Of a DNA stretch of 64,000 nt, positions 8,737 through 17,208 are shown piece by piece (within the stretch, counting starts at the first letter, position 1; every line of letters starts with the position of its first letter). The stretch is from VXNF01 sp965220035 (GTDB lineage: Bacteria; Actinomycetota; Acidimicrobiia; Acidimicrobiales; CATQHL01). A program made the translations under genes and the position numbers. Where the stretch lies: the NCBI GenBank assembly GCA_965220035.1, contig CBDCPC010000001.1, positions 1,178,001-1,242,000 of the forward strand, given 5' to 3'. The notes below the pieces were generated by a model, which was not told the origin of the DNA, did no database searches, and worked only from the letters and a program-made list of their open reading frames with translations.

Positions 8737-9549
8737 CTACTCGGTGGAGTCCTCGGGCAAGGCCATCACGGCGCGGCCCGAGCGGAGCGCGTGCACGATG
8801 CTGTAGGCCGTCACCTGCGAGGTCTTCGGGTTGTCCGGCGCGGCCCTGCCGGCCATCTCCACGGTGAGGGTGCCCAGGCGGCCGGAGGCTTCGATCCTCC
8901 CGACGTTGCCGGTGGTGAGTGAGGGGTCGGCGACGAGGTCCACCTGGGTGCGCTCGAGCCCCAAGCCGGCCAGCGCGATCGTCACAGCCAGGTTGGCGTT
9001 CTTCGGGTAGAGCCTGGCCGCCTCGTGGGCCGGTCCGGAGTGGATCACAGTCGGCTCCGACAGCGCCTCCAGCCGGAAGGCCCGCTCCGCAGGCGTGTCC
9101 AACCAGGCGTGCGGAGGCTTCGAGGAGGTGTAACGAACCCAGTCGAGGCCACCCTCCCGCAGAGCCATCAGCCCGTCGAGACCGGCCGTGGCCCCGGCGG
9201 GCACCAGAATGCGGCGACCGGCGCCTCGCGCCACGTCGCACATCCGGTCCAGGAACGCCTGATCGCCGAACGCGCCGGTGGAGATGACCATCAGATCCGT
9301 GCCGCCGGCAAGCACCGCCTCGCCGCATTCCCGCACCGCCGGCTGGCCAGCGCACTCGACGACAAGGTCGGGGTCGGTCCTACGGAGATCTTCGATCGAG
9401 GCCACCACAGCCACGCCGGACAGGGCGCGACGGGTCGACTCTAGGTACCGGTCACGGACGAGCACCGCCGCGACATCGACCTCCGCGGCGACGACCTGGC
9501 CGATCGCCCCGTACCCGATGAGCGCCACCCGTTGGGTCACGAGCGGCAC
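8737..9549 (-). CDS. L-aspartate dehydrogenase-like protein (DUF108/NadX family), atypical active site
   Basis: The 270-residue protein has an N-terminal Rossmann motif (VALIGYGAIG) and the family blocks VVECAGQPAVRE, VPAGATAGLDGL, YPKNANLAVTIALAGLG and DNPKTSQVTAYS. Aspartate dehydrogenases oxidise L-aspartate with NAD(P) to iminoaspartate or oxaloacetate. The region that normally reads N-x-H-E-I, with the catalytic histidine, reads NVGRI here (residues 215-219), so glycine replaces histidine. Substrate or reaction may therefore differ. It is transcribed in the same direction as, and 72 bases downstream of, the NicX-like gene, suggesting one operon for an N-containing compound. Confidence 0.8.
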   Translation of the reverse strand: MPLVTQRVALIGYGAIGQVVAAEVDVAAVLVRDRYLESTRRALSGVAVVASIEDLRRTDPDLVVECAGQPAVRECGEAVLAGGTDLMVISTGAFGDQAFLDRMCDVARGAGRRILVPAGATAGLDGLMALREGGLDWVRYTSSKPPHAWLDTPAERAFRLEALSEPTVIHSGPAHEAARLYPKNANLAVTIALAGLGLERTQVDLVADPSLTTGNVGRIEASGRLGTLTVEMAGRAAPDNPKTSQVTAYSIVHALRSGRAVMALPEDSTE

Positions 9550-9621
9550 TCCACAGGGACTGACCGACGTTGCGCTCTGCTGATTGCTGGCATCCCGTAC
9601 TCCAGCAACGGTGATTCCCGC

Positions 9622-10647
9622 TCAGGATTTCGCGTACGGCCGCATGTTCTCCACGACGACATCGCCGTCCATCACGATCGGCTCGTCGTCGAGATACAGG
9701 GTGCAGTTCCGCATCGGGATGTCGAAGTGGCAGGCCGTGTCGTTGGTGCCGCCCAACTCCTGGTTCGGACCGGTCGAGAACAGCACGTTGCCGTAGAAGG
9801 CGCGTCCCTCCATGCCAATGCCGCGCGAGTCGGTCGCCAGGGCGGACCAGCGACAGTGCTCGTTCAGCCCCCAGCCGATGTGTGAGATCCCGTAGGCGTT
9901 GTCGTCGTTGAACCCGCGCATGTAGTCGTCCATCAGGTCGGCATCCAGGCCACCCCTGATGTCGGCGATCCGACCCGCCTCGATGGCGAGTTCGATCGGA
10001 CTCTGGACGTACCTGTTGAACGGATAGACGATGTCACCGGGAGCGATCACCACGCGGCCGTCCACGCCGTCGTCCCGCCCGCCGCTGAAGAGGAAGCCGG
10101 ACGGCCAGTGATCCCAGCGGCCCGGTTCGTCGGTGTACCCGTACTCCGTCATGACCGGATAGGTGCCGAGTTGGTAGGTGACGTCGGTGCCGTGGGCATT
10201 GGTGAAACGCAGCGTCTCCGCGCCGGAATAGATCTCCGCAGCGCATTCCACGCGCTCCCGCAGTTCCGGCGTGGGCAGCAGCCGGCTGAGCACGTCGATC
10301 GGCTCCAGGCAGAGCAGGATGCGGGTGCCCGAGTCCTGGATCTCCTGCTGCTCGGTGGAGAACAGCAGGAAGACGAGATCAACCATGAGATCGGCCTGCT
10401 TCAGTGCCTCGATGGCGGCGCGGTTCCCCGACAGCGGGTTCACGCCGACCGCGTAGATTCCCCCGGCCTCGCCGCTCACGGGGAGCCCCACCTCGTAGCT
10501 GTGCGCGCCCAGACGCTGAGCCGCGGCGAGGAAATCACGGGCGTAGGCGCGCTGCTGCTCCGTCTGGGACAGCACTGCCACTGTCTCACCTTCTTGCACC
10601 CCGCAGAGGCGAAGTTCGGCTTCGAATAGGTCCACCGCTGATGTCAT
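9622..10647 (-). CDS. NicX-like 2,5-dihydroxypyridine 5,6-dioxygenase / M29-fold metalloenzyme
   Basis: The 341-residue protein resembles the NicX family, Fe(II)-dependent extradiol-type ring-opening dioxygenases with an aminopeptidase-T (M29) fold. The three iron ligands of NicX can be matched to H255 (HIGWGLNE), H306 and D308 (CHFDIPM), with similar spacing. NicX converts 2,5-dihydroxypyridine to N-formylmaleamate. Here the real substrate is unknown, and a related leucyl-aminopeptidase-like role is possible. The start at 10647 is chosen because GGGGGAGG lies 7 bases upstream; an ATG two codons earlier would be almost inside that site. It is divergent from the amidase gene, with a shared 88-base intergenic region. 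Confidence 0.78.
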   Translation of the reverse strand: MTSAVDLFEAELRLCGVQEGETVAVLSQTEQQRAYARDFLAAAQRLGAHSYEVGLPVSGEAGGIYAVGVNPLSGNRAAIEALKQADLMVDLVFLLFSTEQQEIQDSGTRILLCLEPIDVLSRLLPTPELRERVECAAEIYSGAETLRFTNAHGTDVTYQLGTYPVMTEYGYTDEPGRWDHWPSGFLFSGGRDDGVDGRVVIAPGDIVYPFNRYVQSPIELAIEAGRIADIRGGLDADLMDDYMRGFNDDNAYGISHIGWGLNEHCRWSALATDSRGIGMEGRAFYGNVLFSTGPNQELGGTNDTACHFDIPMRNCTLYLDDEPIVMDGDVVVENMRPYAKS

Positions 10648-10735
10648 GTCCATGCCTCCCCCTCGGAGTTCGGGCTGTGGCACCGCCGGGTGCCCCGCGT
10701 TGCCTCGGCCCGCCCCCGATGCTAGACGGCTGGTC

Positions 10736-12166
10736 ATGCCCAACGAACAGCTTGCACAGATGACCGCCCGCGAACTCCGCGCGGGCTACGAGTCCGGGGC
10801 GCTGACACCTGCCGTCGTGGTTGAGACCGTCCTGAGGAGGATCGAGCGGCTCAACGGCGATCTCACGGCCTTCGTGACGGTGACCGGCGACGAGGCGCTG
10901 CAATCGGCCGCGGCCGCGGAGCGGGTTCTGCGGGGTGCCGACCGCGCTGCGGGGCCTGCCGGTGCGCTCTGCGGTGTCCCGATCTCGATCAAGGACATGA
11001 TCGCGACACGGGGCGTGCGCACGACGATTGGTTCGCTGCTGCTGGCGGATTGGGTTCCCGAATTCGACACGCCCACCTCCGAGCGGCTGCGGGCTGCGAG
11101 GGCCCCGCTCCTGGGCAAGACCACCACCAGCGAGTTCGGTTGGAAGGGCGATTCCGGCAACAGGGTCAACGGACCCGCCCGCAATCCATGGCGACTCGAC
11201 CGGACCGCCGGGGGCTCCAGCGGGGGCGCCGCCGCGGCGGTGGCGGCCGGACTGGGTCCCGGAGCCATCGGAAGCGACGGCGCCGGGTCGGTGCGGATCC
11301 CGGCGGCCTTCTGCGGGGTCTTCGGGATCAAGCCGTCCTACGGCGTCATCCCCGCCTTCCCGATCAGCCCCATCGAGTCGCTCTCGCACCTGGGCGTGCT
11401 GGCCACCACCGTCGCCGACGCGGCGGACGTGCTGGACGTTGTGGCGGGCCCCGACCCGAGGGACAGGTTCTCGCTTCCCGACACCGGTGCCCGCTACGCC
11501 GCCTCGCTCGCCGAGCCGATCGGGGAACTGCGCGTCGCCTGGAGCCCCGACCTGGGATACGCCGCGGTCGAGCCCGGGGTCCGGGAGTCGACCGCCGCCG
11601 CGGCCGCCGTCTTCGAGTCGCTCGGCTGCCAGGTCAGCGAGGTCGTGCCCGGCTGGGACGACCCGTACCCGTTCCTGGACGTGATCTGGTCGGCAGCCAA
11701 CGCCGCTCGGCACATGCACGATCTGGAGCAGGTGCGGGATCTCATCGACCCCGGCCGGCTGGAGATCGTCGAGCGCGGCATGCGGCTCACGGGACCGGAG
11801 GTGGCGGCCGCCAACGCCGCCAAGGCCGGCTTCGCCGAGACGGTCCGGCAGTTCATGGACTCCTACGACCTGCTCCTGACGCCGACGCTCCCTCTGACCG
11901 CCTTCGCGGCCGGAGCCGACCAGCCCGGGCAGGTGGCCGGGAGGCCCACCGAGTACCTCAGCTGGACCCCGTTCACGTACCCGTTCAACATCACGGGGCT
12001 GCCGGCTGCGAGCGTGCCGTGCGGCATGGTCGGCGGCCTGCCCGTGGGTCTGCAGATCGTGGGCGGCTGGCGGGCCGACGCCCTGGTCATGCGCGCCGCG
12101 GCGGCGTTCGAGGAGGCCGCACCCTGGCCGCGCCACGCTGTCGGCGAAGGGCTATCGTTCGCCTGA
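10736..12166 (+). CDS. Amidase signature family amidohydrolase
   Basis: This 476-residue amidase-signature enzyme cleaves C-N amide bonds. The Ser-cisSer-Lys triad is visible as K86 (PISIKDM), S161 (TAGGSSGG) and S185 (GAGSVRIPAAF). The nucleophile motif reads DGAGS instead of the common DTGGS. The protein ends normally with PVGLQIVGGWRAD. The ATG at 10736 fits the family N-terminus (LAQMTARELRAGYESG). A start 30 codons upstream would run into the divergent promoter region and adds no homology. Next to a ring-cleavage enzyme it may deamidate an opened-ring product (inference). Confidence 0.93.
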   Translation: MPNEQLAQMTARELRAGYESGALTPAVVVETVLRRIERLNGDLTAFVTVTGDEALQSAAAAERVLRGADRAAGPAGALCGVPISIKDMIATRGVRTTIGSLLLADWVPEFDTPTSERLRAARAPLLGKTTTSEFGWKGDSGNRVNGPARNPWRLDRTAGGSSGGAAAAVAAGLGPGAIGSDGAGSVRIPAAFCGVFGIKPSYGVIPAFPISPIESLSHLGVLATTVADAADVLDVVAGPDPRDRFSLPDTGARYAASLAEPIGELRVAWSPDLGYAAVEPGVRESTAAAAAVFESLGCQVSEVVPGWDDPYPFLDVIWSAANAARHMHDLEQVRDLIDPGRLEIVERGMRLTGPEVAAANAAKAGFAETVRQFMDSYDLLLTPTLPLTAFAAGADQPGQVAGRPTEYLSWTPFTYPFNITGLPAASVPCGMVGGLPVGLQIVGGWRADALVMRAAAAFEEAAPWPRHAVGEGLSFA

Positions 12167-12237
12167 GCGGCCAGCTGACCTGCTGAGTCGTTCGGGCGCA
12201 GCGTTCCGGGCATGGTGTCGCTACCTGAGGGGGGAGA

Positions 12238-13413
12238 ATGCCACTGCAGGACCACATGAAGATCATCTCGATCGACGATCACGTCATCGAGCACCCGCGG
12301 GTCTTCCAGGACCGTCTTCCCGCGCACGCCCGCGAGGCGGGCCCCCGCATCATCCAGAAGGAACTAGACACGACCGACCAGTACGGAAACCCGATCACCG
12401 GCCAGCAGGAACTCTGGCTCTACGAGGGGCGCGAGTACCCGCAGTTCGCCTTGAACGCGGTCATCGACAAGGACCCGAAGGACTTCGGCCTCGAGCCGTA
12501 CCGGTTCGACCAGATCCTGCCGGGGTGTTACGACCCGAGCCGGCGAGTGCAGGACATGGACATCGACGGCGTCTGGGCCCAGTTGTGCTTCCCGTCGTTC
12601 CCCCGCTTCGGCGGCACGCTGTTCCTCGAGAGTGAGGACTGGGACTTGGCGCTGCTGTGCGTGCAGGCGTACAACGACTTCATCATCGACGAGTGGGCGG
12701 GCACCGAGCCGCAGCGTCTCGTCCCGATGATCATCGTGCCCCTCTGGGATCCGGCTCTGGCGGCGGTCGAGGTGCAGCGCTGCGCGGCCAAGGGGGCGAA
12801 GGCCATCACGTTCCCTGAGGCCACGAGCCCGCTCGGTCTCCCCTCGATCCACGGCGACCATTGGGATCCGCTGTTCGCGGCCGTCCAGGACGCCGGACTG
12901 CCGCTGTTCATGCACTTCGGCAGTTCCGGCAAGCCGCCCGAGACCGCGCCCGACGCCCCCATCGTGGTGTGGATCTCGACCATGGGCACCAACTCGATGG
13001 TGTGTGCAGCCGACCTGCTGTTCTCGCCGCTGTTCCACAAGTTCCCCGGCCTGCGCGTGGGACTCGCCGAGGGCGGCATCGGCTGGATCCCGTACCTGCT
13101 GCAGCGCATGGACTTCGTCTGGGAGCGCCACCGCTGGTACACCGGCATCAACACCGAGGTGCCGCCGTCGGAACTCTTCCGCAAGCACATCTGGGGCTGC
13201 TTCATCGAGGACGAGGCCGGACTGCGGGAGCGCGAGTTCATCGGGATCGATCACATCTGCTTCGAGTCGGACTACCCCCACTCCGACTCGCTGTGGCCCA
13301 ACGCCCGCAAGCGGCTGACCGAGATGCTGGCGGACGTGCCCGACGACGAGGCCGCCAAGATCGCCGAGTTGAACGCCCGCGAACTACTGAGCTTCAACGC
13401 GGACCTCGCCTAG
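12238..13413 (+). CDS. Amidohydrolase_2 family metal-dependent hydrolase
   Basis: The 391-residue protein belongs to the amidohydrolase_2 (ACMSD/decarboxylase-like) superfamily. Visible blocks are IDDHVIEHP near the N-terminus (metal-binding D-x-H type), PLFMHFGSSG, FPGLRVGLAEGGIGWIPYLLQR and ESDYPHSDSLWP near the C-terminus. Members hydrolyse or decarboxylate cyclic and aromatic carboxylates. The ATG at 12238 follows GGGGGAG closely; an internal ATG at 12256 (MKIISIDDH) is an alternative start. It lies 71 bases after the amidase on the same strand and is likely co-transcribed. Confidence 0.9.
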   Translation: MPLQDHMKIISIDDHVIEHPRVFQDRLPAHAREAGPRIIQKELDTTDQYGNPITGQQELWLYEGREYPQFALNAVIDKDPKDFGLEPYRFDQILPGCYDPSRRVQDMDIDGVWAQLCFPSFPRFGGTLFLESEDWDLALLCVQAYNDFIIDEWAGTEPQRLVPMIIVPLWDPALAAVEVQRCAAKGAKAITFPEATSPLGLPSIHGDHWDPLFAAVQDAGLPLFMHFGSSGKPPETAPDAPIVVWISTMGTNSMVCAADLLFSPLFHKFPGLRVGLAEGGIGWIPYLLQRMDFVWERHRWYTGINTEVPPSELFRKHIWGCFIEDEAGLREREFIGIDHICFESDYPHSDSLWPNARKRLTEMLADVPDDEAAKIAELNARELLSFNADLA

Positions 13414-13431
13414 CTGCCGACCCGGTAGACG

Positions 13432-13490
13432 TCATCCCGGCACAGGCTCCGACCCACGCCCGTTGTCATTCCGGCGAAGGCCGGAAGCCG
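13432..13490. repeat. Tandem REP-like elements (one partial, one complete)
   Basis: A partial head (GTCATCCCGGCACAGG) is followed by a complete palindrome, TTCCGGC-GAAG-GCCGGAA at 13469-13486. They lie between the convergent amidohydrolase and OYE-family genes, where the hairpin could act as a bidirectional mRNA end. Confidence 0.7.
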
Positions 13491-13544
13491 TGATGTGGCG
13501 GGCTCAGCCGGCGCTGCTGATGGGCTATCCGGCGAACCTCCCGC

Positions 13545-15554
13545 TCAGATCTCGCGCCCGGCCTTCTCGCCCTCGTAGATGGCGATGATCGTGCGCCGGG
13601 GTGCCACGGCGTCGCCGACCTGGTGGACTGCGGGATAGGCATCCTCGATCTCGCGGTACAACTCGTCGTTCGGCGTGCGCAGCAGGCTCAGCACCACGGT
13701 GTCCACCGTCTCGGTGCGCCGCCAGCCTCCCCAGACGCTGTACACCTCGGCCTCCGAGCCGTTCACCGACTCGATGAAGGCGTTGGCCGTGAGACGCACG
13801 CCCTTGCCCTCCAGGCGGGGATACACATGGCTGCCCTCGAGGGCGCCGGCCACGTTCTCGCCGACTGTCGAGCGGGGGCAGATCACCTCCACCGACGCGC
13901 CGTGGTCCGCCAGCAGCTCGGCGAGGCCCAGAGGCAGGTACTCGCCGGTGTCGTCGATGATCAGAACGCTCCGCCCGAGGGCGCCGGGATCCTCGAGGGC
14001 GCGCACGATGGCGGAGCCGACGTCGAGGACGTTGTCCTGATGCACGCCGGGCAGCTCGTCCCGGTCGGTGCGGGTGACGCTGAATCCGGTGCAGTCCCAG
14101 GTGGATCCGGTGGCGCAGACGACCGCGTCGGGGGCCTCGCCGTCCAGCAACTCCCGGGTGACGTCGACGCCCGTGCGCACCTCCACGCCGCCCGTCCGCA
14201 TCTCCGTCCGGAGGTTCTCGATGGCGTCCTGCCAGGCCGTGCGCGTCGGCAGCCCCTTGATGAGGTTGATGTGGCCGCCGAGTTCGCCGGATCGCTCGAA
14301 CAGGACCACCTGGTGGCCGCGCCTGCCGGCGGTGGCCGCGCTCTTCATGCCCGCCGGCCCGCCGCCGACCACGACGACCTTCTTGGAGCGTTCGCCTGCG
14401 ACCACCTTGAGCGATCCCTCACCCCATTCCGCCTCCCGCCCGGTGACCGGGTTCACCATGCAGAAGATGTCCCGCTGCTGGAAGTTGCGCAGGATGCACT
14501 CGTTGGCGCCCACGCAGATGTGCGTCTCGTCCTTGCGCCCCTCCTGGGCCTTGCGGACGAGTGCGGGGTCGGTGATGTGGGCACGGGTCATGCAGACCAT
14601 GTCCGCCCATCCGTTGGCCACGATGTCGGCGGCCATGTCGATGTGCCGGATGCGCCCGACGATGAACACCTTGGCGCGGTCGCCGACCACCTCCTTGGCG
14701 CGCCGGCCGAAGGGGATCATGAAGCCGTCGGGGACCGACATGGGCGCAACCGCCAGGTGGAGGTTGTGGTAGTTGCCCCCGGACATGTCGAAGAAGTCGT
14801 AGAGGCCGGTGTCGGCCAGGATGTCCAGAATCTCCTCGCACTGCTCGCCGGTGATGCCCGCCTCGCCGACGAACTCGTCGAACGACAGGCGCAGGCCCAT
14901 CGTGAAGTCGCCGACCTCGTCGCGGACCGCCTCGGCCACCTCGATGGCGAACCGGCAGCGATTGCGGACCGATCCCCCGTACTCGTCGGTCCGGCGGTTG
15001 TAGAAGGGGCTGAGGAACTGGGCGATGCCGTAGCTGTGGGCGCCGTGCAGTTCGATCCCGTCGAGCCCTGATCGCTTGACGTTCCGGGCTGACTGCACGT
15101 ACCCCTCGATGAGCGAGCGGATCTCCCTCTTGCCGACGACCTGGGGAATCTCGTTGTGGATCACCGAGGGCACCCTGGAGACGCCCCAGAGGGGGTGCCA
15201 GGGCGAGAACATGTGCCCCTTGTCCTGGACGCCCATGGTGGCGAGTTCGACGAAGAGCGCGCACCCGTGCTCGTGCACGGCCTCGGCCAGGCGTTCCATC
15301 TGCGGGATGCACCTCTCCTCCCAGGCGGTGATGCAGTTGTAGAACGAGCCGAGGCTCAGTTCGTGAGCCGCGTGCTGCTCGCTGATCAGCAGGGCGAGCC
15401 CGCCCTTGGCGCGTTCGCGGTAGTAGGCGATGTGCCGGTCGCTCAGAATGTGGTTCTCGCCGTAGGCCAGGCTGTGCGCACTGGTCGTGATCCGGTTCTT
15501 GAGGCGGGTCGTGCCGACGTCCAGCGGCTCCCACAGTACGTCCAGGTTCGCCAT
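13545..15554 (-). CDS. Old Yellow Enzyme / 2,4-dienoyl-CoA reductase-type FMN/FAD oxidoreductase
   Basis: This 669-residue fusion has an N-terminal FMN TIM-barrel (LKNRITTSAHS, GIELHGAHSYGIAQFLSP, DEYGGSVRNRCRF) and a C-terminal FAD/NAD(P) domain (VVVVGGGPAGMKSA). This is the layout of dienoyl-CoA reductase and trimethylamine dehydrogenase. Between the domains lies the [4Fe-4S] ligand region, but only C347, C353 and C365 are present. The position of the second cysteine is alanine (CVGANEC, A350). The family passes electrons from NAD(P)H through FAD and Fe-S to FMN. The protein starts at ATG 15554 and is divergent from the racemase-like gene, with 105 bases between. Confidence 0.93.
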   Translation of the reverse strand: MANLDVLWEPLDVGTTRLKNRITTSAHSLAYGENHILSDRHIAYYRERAKGGLALLISEQHAAHELSLGSFYNCITAWEERCIPQMERLAEAVHEHGCALFVELATMGVQDKGHMFSPWHPLWGVSRVPSVIHNEIPQVVGKREIRSLIEGYVQSARNVKRSGLDGIELHGAHSYGIAQFLSPFYNRRTDEYGGSVRNRCRFAIEVAEAVRDEVGDFTMGLRLSFDEFVGEAGITGEQCEEILDILADTGLYDFFDMSGGNYHNLHLAVAPMSVPDGFMIPFGRRAKEVVGDRAKVFIVGRIRHIDMAADIVANGWADMVCMTRAHITDPALVRKAQEGRKDETHICVGANECILRNFQQRDIFCMVNPVTGREAEWGEGSLKVVAGERSKKVVVVGGGPAGMKSAATAGRRGHQVVLFERSGELGGHINLIKGLPTRTAWQDAIENLRTEMRTGGVEVRTGVDVTRELLDGEAPDAVVCATGSTWDCTGFSVTRTDRDELPGVHQDNVLDVGSAIVRALEDPGALGRSVLIIDDTGEYLPLGLAELLADHGASVEVICPRSTVGENVAGALEGSHVYPRLEGKGVRLTANAFIESVNGSEAEVYSVWGGWRRTETVDTVVLSLLRTPNDELYREIEDAYPAVHQVGDAVAPRRTIIAIYEGEKAGREI

Positions 15555-15659
15555 CGCAAGTCCCCCTCAAGTCACGCCGGATGCGAGGTGTCCGGTCCCG
15601 CGGCCGAACAGTAGTCCCCCGATTGGCAGCGGGCGCAGGGAGGCGTCAGACTGCCAGGT

Positions 15660-16412
15660 ATGCGGATCAAATATATCATCCCGTTCCCTTTCGATGTCGG
15701 CCAGGACATCCGATCCGCTCAGGTGCCCAGCGATCTGCTCGGCGACGGTACCCACGTGGAGTGCGTGCCTGTGCGCAATACCGCCACGCTGGTGGACTGC
15801 TACTACGAGGATCTGATCTTCGAGATGTACATCGTGGAGGCTGGGCTTCGCGCCGAGGAGGAGGGGTATGACGCGGTGGTGATGGACACGGTGTCGGACT
15901 CGGGCCTGTCCGCGCTGCGGTCCCGCCTGTCGATCCCCGTGCTCGGGCCCGGACTCGTCTCCTACGCGGTCGCCATCATGCTGGGCAAGCGCTTCTCGAT
16001 CATCACGATGTGGGACCAATGGCGCCACCTGTACGAGAAGAACCTCGACACGTACCACCTCTGGGGCCACTGCGCGTCGATCAGGGCGGCGGGGATCCGT
16101 CCCGACATGGAGGAGTTGCTGAGCGGTAAGGAGGAGACGGTCTTCCCGCGCCTGACCGAGGAGGCCCGGCTCGCCATCACCGAGGACGGCGCCGATGTCA
16201 TCCTGCTCGGCTCGACGACCATGCACCAGGCGGCCGAGTACATGGCCCGCCACCTCGAAGCGCCCGTGATCAATCCCGGACCGGTGGCCATCAAGATGGC
16301 CGAGGCGATGGTTCAGTTGGGTCTCGGCCACTCGAAAGTGGCGTTCCCGTCACCCGCTGTGATCCAGGACGAGAAGTTCTTCTCCCTCGTCTCCGCCCCG
16401 AAGCCGGACTAG
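15660..16412 (+). CDS. Asp/Glu/hydantoin racemase superfamily protein lacking both catalytic cysteines
   Basis: The 250-residue protein aligns by pattern with hydantoin racemase/maleate isomerase (Asp/Glu racemase superfamily). DAVVMDTVSDSGL matches the first active-site loop and ADVILLGSTTM the second. Both positions usually hold the catalytic cysteine pair. Here they are T77 and S185, so a two-base cysteine racemization mechanism is not possible. A different isomerase, decarboxylase or binding role should be considered. Only a weak ribosome-binding site precedes the ATG. It is followed after 7 bases by the enoyl-CoA hydratase gene and starts a five-gene plus-strand operon. Confidence 0.82.
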   Translation: MRIKYIIPFPFDVGQDIRSAQVPSDLLGDGTHVECVPVRNTATLVDCYYEDLIFEMYIVEAGLRAEEEGYDAVVMDTVSDSGLSALRSRLSIPVLGPGLVSYAVAIMLGKRFSIITMWDQWRHLYEKNLDTYHLWGHCASIRAAGIRPDMEELLSGKEETVFPRLTEEARLAITEDGADVILLGSTTMHQAAEYMARHLEAPVINPGPVAIKMAEAMVQLGLGHSKVAFPSPAVIQDEKFFSLVSAPKPD

Positions 16413-16419
16413 GCGACTC

Positions 16420-17193
16420 ATGCCCGGTCATGGCGATGTGAGTTGCGAGCGGGAGGGACCGGTGGCGGTCCTAACTCTCGACAACGTTGGTAAGCGCAAC
16501 GCGCTGACGCAGCACATGCGGGAGCTGCTCATCGGCCATCTCGAGACCATCGGGGACGACGAGCGGGTCGCCACAGTCGTCCTCACCGGAGCCGGGGATG
16601 TTTCCTTCTGCGCCGGGATGGACGTGGCCGAGTTCATCGACCAGGACGGGCTCGGCCTGTGGGCGATGGACATCGACCCCGACCGTATCTACGAGCGGAT
16701 GGAGCGCTTCGCCAAGCCGTTGATTGCCATGATCAACGGCTACGCCTTCGGTGGCGGTCTGGAGTTGGCGTTGGCGTGCGACATTCGTATCTGCAGCGAC
16801 AGCGCCCAACTCGGCCTCCTGGAGATCAACCACAACCTCATTCCTGGCGGCGGGGGCACCCAGAAGCTGGCACGCACCGTCGGGCAGGGGCGCGCGATGC
16901 AGATGATCCTCACCGGGGACCGAATCACGGCCGAGCAGGCCGCCCGGTACGGGCTGGTCGAATCGGTCGTGCCGCCGGAGGAGTTGCGCCGCACGACGCT
17001 GCAGTTGGCCAACCGCGTCGCGCAGCACCATCCCGCCGCTCTGCGCCACGCCAAGTCGGCCGTCAAGGCAAGCCAGGAGTTGCCGCTGTCCGTCGGGCTC
17101 CGATACGAAGCGCTGCTTGCGGGACGCTGCCTCGAGGAGAGCAGCGCGACAGACGACGTGCGATCCTTTCTCAGCAAAGAGGACCCGGCGTAA
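16420..17193 (+). CDS. Enoyl-CoA hydratase/isomerase (crotonase) family protein
   Basis: This 257-residue crotonase has the oxyanion-hole segments FCAGMDVAEF and NGYAFGGGLELALACD. The first catalytic glutamate is present (E135 in LLEINHNLIPGGGG). The second, normally in A-M-E-M, is glutamine (Q161 in GRAMQMILTG). It probably acts on a CoA thioester made by the acyl-CoA synthetase encoded 15 bases downstream. The Glu-to-Gln change means ordinary hydration may be slow or replaced by another crotonase reaction such as isomerisation or hydrolysis (inference). Confidence 0.92.
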   Translation: MPGHGDVSCEREGPVAVLTLDNVGKRNALTQHMRELLIGHLETIGDDERVATVVLTGAGDVSFCAGMDVAEFIDQDGLGLWAMDIDPDRIYERMERFAKPLIAMINGYAFGGGLELALACDIRICSDSAQLGLLEINHNLIPGGGGTQKLARTVGQGRAMQMILTGDRITAEQAARYGLVESVVPPEELRRTTLQLANRVAQHHPAALRHAKSAVKASQELPLSVGLRYEALLAGRCLEESSATDDVRSFLSKEDPA

Positions 17194-17208
17194 GGGGGGA
17201 CGCACCCG

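Noticed and set aside
10586..12136. Long minus-strand open frame opposite the amidase
   Set aside because: It is antisense to a clear amidase with an intact triad; its product is Arg/Gly/His-rich with no fold pattern, typical of a shadow frame in GC-rich DNA.
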